Shown here: in pieces, positions 28,175 to 39,847 of the stretch
Position numbering within the stretch: the first letter of the stretch is position 1
How the letters are laid out: every line of letters starts with the position of its first letter
Assembly (NCBI RefSeq): GCF_937872355.1
Contig: NZ_CALMSV010000013.1
Coordinates: 1 to 39,847 of the forward strand
Direction of reading: 5' to 3'
Source of the DNA: an uncultured Sphingorhabdus sp.
GTDB taxonomy: Bacteria; Pseudomonadota; Alphaproteobacteria; Sphingomonadales; Sphingomonadaceae
DNA: 39,847 nt
Program-made: the position numbers and the translations under genes
Notes under the pieces: generated by a model
Told to the model about the DNA's origin: nothing
Seen by the model: only the letters and a program-made list of their open reading frames with translations
The model's database searches: none

Positions 28175-30112
28175 TTGACCGCTAACGACCCGGAAAATGC
28201 CGATACCAGCGCAAATCCTGCGTCCGTTTTTTTCAGTTACGCCCGGACGGATCAGGCCAAAGCCCGACAGATCATCAAGCTGATCGAAGCTGCGGGCTTT
28301 TCGGTCTGGTGGGATGGCCTGATCGAAGGCGGAGACCGGTTTACGCGTACCACTACCGAAGCACTTGAACGGGCTATGGCAGTTGTCGTTCTATGGTCAC
28401 AGAATTCGGTCGAGTCGCACTGGGTCCATGACGAAGCCGCGCGCGGGCGGGACCGGAGGGTTTTGATACCGCTCTCGCTCGACGGATCGCTTCCTCCATT
28501 GGGTTTTGGACAATTTCAGGCGATTGATCTTTCACACTCCAAACTGACGGCAAAGGACACAGAGGTGCAGCGCATGCTGCAGGCGATCAGCGCGATGCAT
28601 GGCGAACGACCGAAGACGGCCATGCCCCGTTCGATGCCTGGGCAGACAATGCTCAATCGTCGGAATGTGATGGTCGGAGCTGGAGCCACCGCGGTATTGG
28701 CGGCAGGATTTACTGCCTATCGATCAGGTATGCTCGGGGGGGATTCCGCCAATGCCAACCGCGTGGCGATCCTGCAGTTCGACAATATCAGCGGCGATCC
28801 GGCATTCGGTTATCTCGCCGATGGATTATCAACGGAGATCCGTTCGACCCTCTCACAAAATGGCGCATTGCAGGTGGTTGGCCAGGCATCATCGGAAGCC
28901 TTTGAACGCGGCAGGGAAGACATTGTCGCATTCGCAAGGAAGTTGCGGGCTGCTCTATTGATCGATGGCGCAGTGCGGGTGACGAAAGGGGTCATTCGCG
29001 TTACAATCGATCTTATCGACGGCAAGACCGGTGTAAACAGGCCTTCGCGCACATTCGAACGGCCGCTAGACGATGTCCTGGCTGTTCAGCGTGAAATTGC
29101 CGGAGCCATCGCGGCCGAACTTGCGACCGAGTTACGCGGGCGTGGTGCGACAGTCGGGGGCACATCAAACGTCGTGGCCTTCGACCACTATCTGCGGGGT
29201 AAGGACCTCTATTCGCACGCCCGCGACGCAGCGGAGGAGCGTGAAGCGGTAACGCAATTTGAGGCGGCCATTGCGGCTGATCCGCGCTTCGCAGCGGCTT
29301 ATGCGGGACGGGCACGTTCGCTGGCGGCCGTAGCTGGGCAATATGGCAGCGCGACCGAGATAAAGCTGTATTATGATACCGCGATCGCTTCAGCCAGACG
29401 TGCAGTCGAACTCGAACCTCGCCTCGCCGATGCACATTCAGCACTGGCTTTAATCCTGTTTCAGGGCATCTTCGACATCAAGGCGGCGCGGGCCCCATTC
29501 GATCGTTCCTATAAACTCGGCGAAGGCGATGCCCCGGTTCTTGCCCGCTTTGCCGTATATTGTGCGGCAACGGGTCGTGACGGCGATGCCATGACGGCGA
29601 TAAGCCGCTCGGTCCTGCTCGATCCGTTGAATGCGCTCATCCATCGAATATTGGGAACCGTGCATTTCGCGGCGCAGCGTTATCCTGAAGCGATAGCCGC
29701 CGTCAGGGAAACCATACGCATCAATCCGGAACTGGCAGACACCCACTCGCGAATTGGTATGTCGCTGCTTGCCCAAGGTATGAACCGTGAGGCACTGACC
29801 GAGTTCGAAGCAGACACACACAAATGGTCGAGACTTGCAGGTGTCGCTATCGCGCAGCACCGTTTGGGCAATTTGGCTGCATCAGCAGCTGCGATGGAAG
29901 AGCTCGTAAGCGATACAGAGACGGTCTCACTCTACCAGCAAGCCCAGGTTCTGGCACAATGGGGCAAATCGGCAGAAGCTGTGCAAGCACTTATAAAAGC
30001 CCGCGATTTGCGCGATGGCGGCATGACTGCGTTACGCTATGATCCGATGCTCAATCCATTGCGCAAACTGCCAGATTTTATTCAGTTGCTTAGGGCAATG
30101 GGGTTCGGGTAA
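28175..30112 (+). CDS. TIR-domain membrane protein with a TolB/FlgO-like domain and TPR repeats
   Basis: The 645-residue protein begins with a TIR domain (residues about 17-140: VFFSYARTDQAKARQIIKLIEAAGFSVWWDGLIEGGDRFTR...LWSQNSVESHWVHDEA). The Glu of the WxxxE-like segment (Glu87) matches the NADase glutamate of active TIR domains. A single membrane segment follows at about 172-190 (VMVGAGATAVLAAGF). Next come a TolB/FlgO-like region at about 205-300 (VAILQFDNISGDPAFGYLADGLSTEIRSTL) and TPR repeats from about 345 (AVTQFEAAIAADPRFAAAYAGRARSL) to the C-terminus. The TTG at 28175 is the start. TIR-TPR proteins act in signalling or defence, but this one's job is unknown. Confidence 0.85.
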   Translation: MTANDPENADTSANPASVFFSYARTDQAKARQIIKLIEAAGFSVWWDGLIEGGDRFTRTTTEALERAMAVVVLWSQNSVESHWVHDEAARGRDRRVLIPLSLDGSLPPLGFGQFQAIDLSHSKLTAKDTEVQRMLQAISAMHGERPKTAMPRSMPGQTMLNRRNVMVGAGATAVLAAGFTAYRSGMLGGDSANANRVAILQFDNISGDPAFGYLADGLSTEIRSTLSQNGALQVVGQASSEAFERGREDIVAFARKLRAALLIDGAVRVTKGVIRVTIDLIDGKTGVNRPSRTFERPLDDVLAVQREIAGAIAAELATELRGRGATVGGTSNVVAFDHYLRGKDLYSHARDAAEEREAVTQFEAAIAADPRFAAAYAGRARSLAAVAGQYGSATEIKLYYDTAIASARRAVELEPRLADAHSALALILFQGIFDIKAARAPFDRSYKLGEGDAPVLARFAVYCAATGRDGDAMTAISRSVLLDPLNALIHRILGTVHFAAQRYPEAIAAVRETIRINPELADTHSRIGMSLLAQGMNREALTEFEADTHKWSRLAGVAIAQHRLGNLAASAAAMEELVSDTETVSLYQQAQVLAQWGKSAEAVQALIKARDLRDGGMTALRYDPMLNPLRKLPDFIQLLRAMGFG

Positions 30113-30144
30113 ATTGCAGTCCCATTCAACAGGGGAGTGAAACC

Positions 30145-30399
30145 ATGCGTAAATTGATAATTGCGTCGACGATGATTGCTTCGAGCATGATTTTGGCTGC
30201 TTGTCAGCCTGCAGCGGAAGAAGAAACTGCCGCACCCGAGGCAACCGAAGAAGCAGCTGCACCTGCTGCCGACGCTGCTGCCGCACCCGCAGCAGACGCT
30301 GCGAAAGAAGGTGAAGCTGCTGCTGACGATGCGGCTGCTGCCGCCCCGGCTGCGGCGGGCGAGCAGACCGGTGCCGTAAAGGTTGGTCCGGGCAACTAA
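30145..30399 (+). CDS. Alanine-rich small lipoprotein
   Basis: The 84-residue product has a lipoprotein signal (MRKLIIASTMIASSMILAAC) with the lipobox LAAC, Cys20 being the lipidated residue. The remainder is almost wholly Ala, Glu, Pro, Asp and Gly in the APAADAAAAP style and ends EQTGAVKVGPGN. It is probably an unstructured anchored tail in the outer or inner membrane. GGGGAGTG precedes the ATG. Just 32 bp after the TIR-TPR stop, it could be co-transcribed with it. Low-complexity composition makes any functional claim unsafe. Confidence 0.8.
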   Translation: MRKLIIASTMIASSMILAACQPAAEEETAAPEATEEAAAPAADAAAAPAADAAKEGEAAADDAAAAAPAAAGEQTGAVKVGPGN

Positions 30400-30407
30400 T
30401 ATCGTTC

Positions 30408-30431
30408 GGGGCGGTGTTAACGCACCGCCCC
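30408..30431 (+). terminator. Bidirectional terminator-like hairpin between convergent genes
   Basis: GGGGCGGTG (30408-30416) and CACCGCCCC (30423-30431) form a perfect 9-bp stem with a 6-nt loop. It lies between the lipoprotein gene and the convergent protease gene and includes the protease stop codon. No T-run follows on either side, so it may reduce read-through rather than act as a textbook terminator. Confidence 0.5.
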
Positions 30432-31502
30432 GCCGGTTTCCTGTCTTATCCATTGCATAAAGCTGGAAACGAAGGTGAAAACGGTTGGCACGCCATCTGG
30501 AGAGCAGGATGTGCCGCCGCCGCTCACAATCCCGACCAATTCTCCGGCCTTGTTGATCAACGGCCCGCCGCTATCGTTGGTGCATGTTTTTCGCGCTGGA
30601 GACGACGCGCACACCACGCGTTGATCAATGGTTGCCACGATCCGCTTCATGCAATCAGGCCGCTTTTGAATTGTTAGCGGAACGCGCAACAACAAAGCAT
30701 TCGTTCGGCCGGCGTTGCTGGTTTTGCCCCAGCCAAAGGCGGATACCCCATCCCCAAATGCAACATCTGGTCGGCGATAAATGCCGATTGGCCGAACCTG
30801 TGAGGGTGGCGGCACATTCCTGGGATCGAGCGCGATTTTGATCAACGCGATGTCATTGGGTTTTAAGCCATTTCCGATCGGCGGGCGACTATGGATCCGG
30901 ATATCAATTATGTCGTAGGTCCATCCCCCGGATTTGGAAATATCTTCCTGACCCAGCCTGATCCTGTGTCCTGAGGCCACCATCGATTGGTCGACACAAT
31001 GCGCAGCAGTTAATACCCACTGGCGATGGATCAGCGCGCCTCCGCAAACATGCTGCAGCGCCCACAATTGTTCACCCCTGGCAAGATATTTGGCATATAC
31101 GGGGGCGTTCTGCGGATAGAATATCTGTGCCTGCCATGGAGCTTCCGCGTCGTTGACCGTATGACCACCAAAGGAACCACGTCTGGGTCCGTCCGGTTGT
31201 TCAGCCTCCGGCGCATCGAAATATACAGCTTCAACGTCCGGAATGCCTGCGGGTTCGCGGATGACTTCCTCCCCGCTTTCGCTGCTTTCCCAATCCTCTT
31301 CCTGTTCGCTGGCCTCTGTCGGCTCTTCTTCAAGCCAGGGCGTTTCAGGCGTCTCTGACGAGAGATATTCTACGCCGACATTGTCGGGCAACTGTTGCTC
31401 GACATCCTGCTCGTCGGCCTGGAATGCATCGTTGTCTTGGGCAGATGCACCAACGCCGGATGCAAGTGCGACAAGCATCAAAAAACTGGACCGCCACGAC
31501 AT
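30417..31502 (-). CDS. Secreted trypsin-like (S1) serine protease with an acidic pro-region
   Basis: The 361-residue precursor has a signal peptide (SSFLMLVALASGVGASAQ) and then about 85 residues dominated by Glu and Asp (TPWLEEEPTEASEQEEDWES). The S1 domain has a mature-like start RGSFGGHTVNDAEAPWQ, the catalytic triad His168 (LTAAHC), Asp217 (NDIALIKI) and Ser311 (TNDSGGPL), and GIVSGGGTSC. The usual GDSGG reads NDSGG. The ATG at 31502 lies behind GGGGAG. It follows the SLOG-type gene by 95 bp on the same strand, so the pair is probably one operon. It acts in the periplasm or outside. Substrate unknown. Confidence 0.88.
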   Translation of the reverse strand: MSWRSSFLMLVALASGVGASAQDNDAFQADEQDVEQQLPDNVGVEYLSSETPETPWLEEEPTEASEQEEDWESSESGEEVIREPAGIPDVEAVYFDAPEAEQPDGPRRGSFGGHTVNDAEAPWQAQIFYPQNAPVYAKYLARGEQLWALQHVCGGALIHRQWVLTAAHCVDQSMVASGHRIRLGQEDISKSGGWTYDIIDIRIHSRPPIGNGLKPNDIALIKIALDPRNVPPPSQVRPIGIYRRPDVAFGDGVSAFGWGKTSNAGRTNALLLRVPLTIQKRPDCMKRIVATIDQRVVCASSPARKTCTNDSGGPLINKAGELVGIVSGGGTSCSPDGVPTVFTFVSSFMQWIRQETGGAVR

Positions 31503-31597
31503 AAGCTCTCCCCACATATCTTTGCCGAGCTTTGCAGATAAGGCACCCAAATAGACCACGAGTCAATGTCGCCTGAATCGGCGAGGATCCATCAAGA

Positions 31598-33583
31598 TCA
31601 TACGGGAACGGTAATGCGCTTTCCTGCAAAGACCGACTGCCAGTTCTCTATTTCGTCGACAACAATATCGTCTATCGCATGGGCAAGTCCCGAAACCCGG
31701 GCATAGGTGATTTCACCGTCGGGTGCCGACTCCAATATCGCGATGCGGCTCGCAATGTCATCCAGCTTTTCAGCTGTGATTTCGGATATGGCCGCGAAGC
31801 GTTCGAAGTCGCCAAAATAATGGACGCCTGCAAAGGCTCCACCCATGGTTGGGAATAAAACTCCAAGGAAAGTGAATAACTTGGCAGTATCATGCGGCAA
31901 GCCCCCGGGAAGCCATCCAATGGCAGCACCAAGTTCGATCACCAGATACAATGCTACCGAAGCGACGGCGAAAAGGAACAAAATTTCCGATAAACGATCC
32001 AGATTGTGCTGCGCGCGCTTTAGCCGCAAAGCCTTGGCCCGATGATAATCGCGTTGTGGGCCCACATGATGGTCGCGCATCAGTGCCAGCGCACCTTTCA
32101 GGAAGGCGGATGTTACCTTGATCTGCGGCAGGCCGATATTGCGCAGCGCATGCCGCGCATACCATTCTGGCCAGTTTCCCCCAGACCCGCGCGGCCATCG
32201 ACCGATAGGCCGGGCCGCACCGACCAGCAATAGGATTGGTGCATGGCGGAAATATTCGGCAACGCGCCGGATTTCAAACCAGCGTTCGTGCCAGCGCTTG
32301 CGTTTGCCGGTGAAAAAGATGCCAATGATTGCGAACAGCAGTATAAATTCGAAAGCCGCGAACCACCATTTCTGTTCGATGCTGGCAAAAGGAAGATAGG
32401 CAATCCCTCCGACAATCGCGAAGGCGGATAAAAAGAAACTGGCGACCATGCTGCCGCGATAGGCGTCGGATAGCCAGGTTGAGACTCCATCCGCCCAGGC
32501 AAAGGGACGCATCACTTCGTCTGCAATACGCACAGGCATAACAGGATCGATACCATCAAGTTTACCCGCCGCAGCCAGAATTGCCGCTCCGCTTCCTGCT
32601 GCTATGGCGTCAGGCCTCTCATATCGCTGTGTGATATTGCGAAACGGACGGTTGCTGGGATCGCCGAACAAAGCCTCAATCCTGCGATAAGCATGCAAAA
32701 GCGGATTGCTCTTGTCGCGCCATTTCTCATTGCGGCTGATGCTTTTCCAGCCATCACCCGACGGGCAAAGCGCAACGCGTATTAACGCGTCTATACCGGC
32801 TTCGTCCCGCACTCCGGTTGCTTGGTCCGTGAGTGCGGCGAGCTCTTCCTTGGCTTGCAGCAAATGCCAGCCATGCGGATCGCGCGCGTCGATCCAGATC
32901 ACCGGAACACCCTGATCGAGCGCAGCCTCTATGGTGTGTCGGGTCCCGCCAATCGATCCATGCGTTACACCATCCCATATTCCTATGACGATGTCGGACT
33001 GCTCGATCATCACTCTTGCAGCCATCGCTGCTCGATCTGAGCAGAGCGCAAAAAACGCCTGTTCGGCCGCGTTGTCATCCGGATTGGCGAGATGGGCCGA
33101 AAATAGTGCCTCGACCGCGCCATCCTGTTCAGCCAGTTCGAACAGGCTGACCTCATATTCAGACGAACGGATTTCCGCAGCGCGCTGGAAGGTTAGCTGA
33201 TCAGCGGGATCCTGCCCAGTCAGCAAGGCCCGCATATCATCCAGGCGAGTCGGCTGCGCATTGACAGCCAAATTGAGTGCCCTCCCGAAAGGCAACGGGG
33301 CGATCACTGGCCAGCCGATCGCAGTCGCGGTTTTTACCGCCATCAGGTCAGCACCATAAGCAAGCAACGAATGCAGCCTTACGAGAGGATCCGGATTGTC
33401 AGATACCCCTGTTGTTTGGCGAGCTGTCACATCCAGAAACGTAACCAACTCAACCAAACTTTGCGCTATCGCCGAACTATTCGCTGAAAAAACAGGATGA
33501 TGGCTGCGATGGCCGGTAATGCCGATGTCGAGCGAAACGTTGGGCGCCATCAATCCCGAGTTGCCGACATCGTCCGTTTGCAT
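31598..33583 (-). CDS. SLOG-like nucleotide-sensor protein with four membrane segments
   Basis: The 661-residue protein has an N-terminal Rossmann-like region resembling SLOG/LOG domains: LDIGITGHRSHH (residues 18-29), LLAYGADLMAVKTATAIGWPVIAPLPF (73-99) and SDIVIGIWDG (196-205). The C-terminal half has four predicted membrane segments at about 378-400, 408-426, 533-556 and 567-591. Between them lies an Arg/Trp-rich segment (RWHERWFEIRRVAEYF) like that of SLATT-type effectors. The last part contains FERFAAISEITAEKLDDIASRI and a Trp-containing helix. SLOG domains are thought to sense nucleotide ligands and SLATT domains to form pores in conflict systems. Assignment is by pattern, not search. 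It precedes the trypsin-like protease gene on the same strand. Confidence 0.7.
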   Translation of the reverse strand: MQTDDVGNSGLMAPNVSLDIGITGHRSHHPVFSANSSAIAQSLVELVTFLDVTARQTTGVSDNPDPLVRLHSLLAYGADLMAVKTATAIGWPVIAPLPFGRALNLAVNAQPTRLDDMRALLTGQDPADQLTFQRAAEIRSSEYEVSLFELAEQDGAVEALFSAHLANPDDNAAEQAFFALCSDRAAMAARVMIEQSDIVIGIWDGVTHGSIGGTRHTIEAALDQGVPVIWIDARDPHGWHLLQAKEELAALTDQATGVRDEAGIDALIRVALCPSGDGWKSISRNEKWRDKSNPLLHAYRRIEALFGDPSNRPFRNITQRYERPDAIAAGSGAAILAAAGKLDGIDPVMPVRIADEVMRPFAWADGVSTWLSDAYRGSMVASFFLSAFAIVGGIAYLPFASIEQKWWFAAFEFILLFAIIGIFFTGKRKRWHERWFEIRRVAEYFRHAPILLLVGAARPIGRWPRGSGGNWPEWYARHALRNIGLPQIKVTSAFLKGALALMRDHHVGPQRDYHRAKALRLKRAQHNLDRLSEILFLFAVASVALYLVIELGAAIGWLPGGLPHDTAKLFTFLGVLFPTMGGAFAGVHYFGDFERFAAISEITAEKLDDIASRIAILESAPDGEITYARVSGLAHAIDDIVVDEIENWQSVFAGKRITVPV

Positions 33584-33716
33584 TCGCTGTCCCGTCCCTC
33601 TGGCAATTCGTGCGAAAGACTAAAGCGGGACATAAAGTAGTTCAAGCTCTCAGAATCAACGCTGGCGGTCCTCGGCGCATTAAGTGGTTGAAAGAAAGGT
33701 CGACGGAAACCCTAAC

Positions 33717-33829
33717 TTGACACCCCCGCAAGTTTCCTTGTCACAACCGTCGCAAGAGGACTTTTAATTACGCAAACATCCCGCTACCGCGAATCAAATT
33801 TCACCAGATTCGGATAACAAGGGTAAGCC
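33717..33829 (+). promoter_or_regulatory. Upstream region of gltBD with a -35-like element
   Basis: TTGACA at 33717-33722 matches the sigma-70 -35 exactly, but no good -10 follows at the usual spacing. A second combination, TTGTCA (33738-33743) with TTTAAT (33763-33768), has a 19-base spacer. CGCAAG occurs twice (around 33726 and 33751), possibly a regulator site. The start point is uncertain. The rest of the 246-base gap from 33584 shows nothing else. Confidence 0.3.
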
Positions 33830-38470
<4,641 letters not shown>

Positions 38471-38487
38471 GATTACGGAGCTATAAA

Positions 38488-39795
38488 GTGGGTAAGGCAA
38501 CAGGCTTTCTCGAGATCGACCGGCAAGACCGGACTTATTCAGACGCCAAGGAGCGGTTGAAGCACTACAAGGAATTTGTTGTGCCGCTGCCCGAGGAAAA
38601 GCTGAAGGCGCAGGCATCACGCTGCATGAACTGCGGTATTCCTTACTGCCACAATGGCTGTCCGGTGAACAACATCATCCCGGACTGGAACCATCTGGTT
38701 TATGAGGGCGATTGGCAGAATGCGCTGGAAGTATTGCATTCAACCAACAACTTCCCCGAATTCACCGGCCGCATCTGCCCCGCCCCGTGCGAGGCAAGCT
38801 GCACGCTGAATATCGATGACTCGCCGGTCACCATCAAGTCGATCGAATGCGCCATCGTAGATCGCGGATGGCAGGAGGGCTGGATCCAGCCGCAAATCCC
38901 CGCACGCAAGACCGGCAAGTCCATCGCCGTTGTCGGCTCGGGCCCGGCAGGCATGGCCTGCGCGCAACAACTCGCGCGTGCCGGGCATAGCGTGACGCTG
39001 TTCGAAAAGAATGACCGGATGGGCGGTCTGCTGCGCTATGGCATCCCCGACTTCAAAATGGAGAAGGACCTGATCAACCGCCGCCTGATGCAGATGCAGG
39101 CAGAAGGCGTGGTGTTGCGCGAATCCACCGAAATTGGCGTCCATGTATCGATGGAAAGCCTGCGCGAGAATTTCGATGCCGTCGTCATGTCGGGCGGTGC
39201 CGAAGAGGCGCGTCAGCTCAATATCCCCGGCGCTGAAATGGCGGGTGTCCGCCTTGCCATGGAATTCCTGACCCAGCAGAACAAACGCAATGCGGGCGAT
39301 GATGAAACCCGCGCCGCGCCGCGTGGATCGATTGTTGCAACCGGCAAGCATGTGATCGTGATCGGCGGCGGCGATACCGGTTCTGACTGCGTCGGCACAT
39401 CTAACCGCCAAGGCGCAGCTTCAGTCACCCAGATCGAAATCATGCCCAAGCCGCCGGTACGCGAAGATAAAGCGATGGTCTGGCCCGAATGGCCGCTCAA
39501 GCTGCGCACCTCATCAAGCCATGAAGAAGGTTGCGAGCGCGACTGGGCAATCAATGCGAAACGCGTGCTTGGGGAAAACGGCCAAGTTACCGGCCTCGAA
39601 TGTGTCCGTCTTGATTGGTCGAACGGACGGATGGAAGAAGTGCCCGGCAGCGAATTTGTGATCAAGGCTGACCTGATCTTCCTTGCCATGGGCTTCACCG
39701 GCCCGCGCAAGGCGGGAATGCTTGACCAGTCCGAAGTCGAACTCGACGAACGCGGCAATGTGAAAGCCAATGTCATCGAATACAAAACCAGCTAG
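38488..39795 (+). CDS. gltD: Glutamate synthase small subunit, interrupted by an in-frame TAG
   Basis: GltD takes electrons from NADPH through FAD and iron-sulfur clusters to GltB. The frame of 435 codons starts with GTG behind GGAG. Two Cys groups are Cys46/49/54/58 and Cys97/101/105, followed by FAD-binding [20 protein letters not shown] and NADPH-binding GGGDTGSDC. It ends in [20 protein letters not shown]. GltD proteins are normally about 470-485 residues, and the sequence after the TAG continues in the same frame as EGVFACGDMRRGQSLVV, the family's conserved FAD-contacting segment. So the gene carries a nonsense codon, or the base is a sequence error. The lost C-terminus would contact FAD, so the truncated protein is probably inactive. 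Confidence 0.93.
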   Translation: MGKATGFLEIDRQDRTYSDAKERLKHYKEFVVPLPEEKLKAQASRCMNCGIPYCHNGCPVNNIIPDWNHLVYEGDWQNALEVLHSTNNFPEFTGRICPAPCEASCTLNIDDSPVTIKSIECAIVDRGWQEGWIQPQIPARKTGKSIAVVGSGPAGMACAQQLARAGHSVTLFEKNDRMGGLLRYGIPDFKMEKDLINRRLMQMQAEGVVLRESTEIGVHVSMESLRENFDAVVMSGGAEEARQLNIPGAEMAGVRLAMEFLTQQNKRNAGDDETRAAPRGSIVATGKHVIVIGGGDTGSDCVGTSNRQGAASVTQIEIMPKPPVREDKAMVWPEWPLKLRTSSSHEEGCERDWAINAKRVLGENGQVTGLECVRLDWSNGRMEEVPGSEFVIKADLIFLAMGFTGPRKAGMLDQSEVELDERGNVKANVIEYKTS

Positions 39796-39847
39796 GAAGG
39801 TGTGTTTGCTTGCGGTGACATGCGGCGGGGTCAGAGCCTTGTCGTCT
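39796..39847 (+). other. gltD: Continuation of the gltD reading frame after the TAG (window edge)
   Basis: In the same frame as gltD, these bases read EGVFACGDMRRGQSLVV. The GDMRRGQSLVV motif is a hallmark of the C-terminal FAD-binding part of glutamate synthase small subunits and related oxidoreductases. The frame runs open to the window end, so the rest of the domain is probably present beyond it. This shows that the TAG at 39793-39795 is a single-codon interruption and not a natural end. Confidence 0.9.

Noticed and set aside
30145..30399. Ala-rich repeats of the lipoprotein as a tandem-repeat element
   Set aside because: They are degenerate protein low-complexity, not a DNA repeat with conserved units.

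Overview
The window is chromosomal DNA from a GC-rich alphaproteobacterium. It looks most like a member of the Sphingomonadales (Sphingopyxis/Sphingorhabdus-type), judging by the str operon, the Tat-exported PhoD and PhoX phosphatases, the class 2 PyrD, and the style of the catabolic and TIR/TPR genes. That assignment is an inference from protein character, not from a database search.

Layout. 1-3299 (minus) is the str operon rpsL-rpsG-fusA-tuf, with tuf cut by the window edge. 3519-9176 holds an HSL-type esterase, an orphan ExbD, a DUF3667 membrane protein and two Tat-exported phosphatases (PhoD-like, PhoX/DUF839). 9259-17304 is housekeeping: gltX-ung, a long-chain acyl-CoA ligase, gamma-glutamyltransferase, pyrD, a well-structured candidate small RNA with an intrinsic terminator, and an AraC-type regulator. 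tRNA-Thr(GGT) lies at 17504-17578. 17.6-28.0 kb is an accessory catabolic stretch: IclR regulator, the lower meta-cleavage genes (hydratase plus a fused acetaldehyde dehydrogenase/aldolase), a decayed GH3 glucosidase joined to a ParB-like fragment, a TauD-type dioxygenase with a divergent HTH protein, an SDR, and two overlapping acyl-CoA dehydrogenases. 28.1-33.6 kb carries a TIR-TPR membrane protein, an Ala-rich lipoprotein, a secreted trypsin-like protease and a SLOG-like/transmembrane protein. 33.8 kb to the end is gltB-gltD.

How the genes work together. The IclR regulator probably controls the divergent hydratase-aldehyde dehydrogenase/aldolase operon, which would turn 2-hydroxypenta-2,4-dienoate into pyruvate and acetyl-CoA. 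The SDR and acyl-CoA dehydrogenases suggest degradation of an acyl-CoA thioester. GltB and GltD form NADPH-dependent glutamate synthase. The SLOG-TM protein and the trypsin-like protease form a two-gene unit facing the TIR-TPR gene, the best candidate here for an undescribed signalling or defence module.

Main anomalies. (1) gltD has an in-frame TAG at 39793-39795, after which the conserved C-terminus continues in the same frame. (2) The acetaldehyde dehydrogenase/4-hydroxy-2-oxovalerate aldolase fusion lacks the aldolase N-terminus that carries catalytic and metal-binding residues. (3) Ribosomal protein S12 has Arg at residue 88, the position where K88R gives streptomycin resistance in other bacteria. 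(4) A structured RNA of about 120 nt with a strong terminator precedes the AraC gene. (5) A deletion joins a ParB-type domain to a frameshifted GH3 relic.
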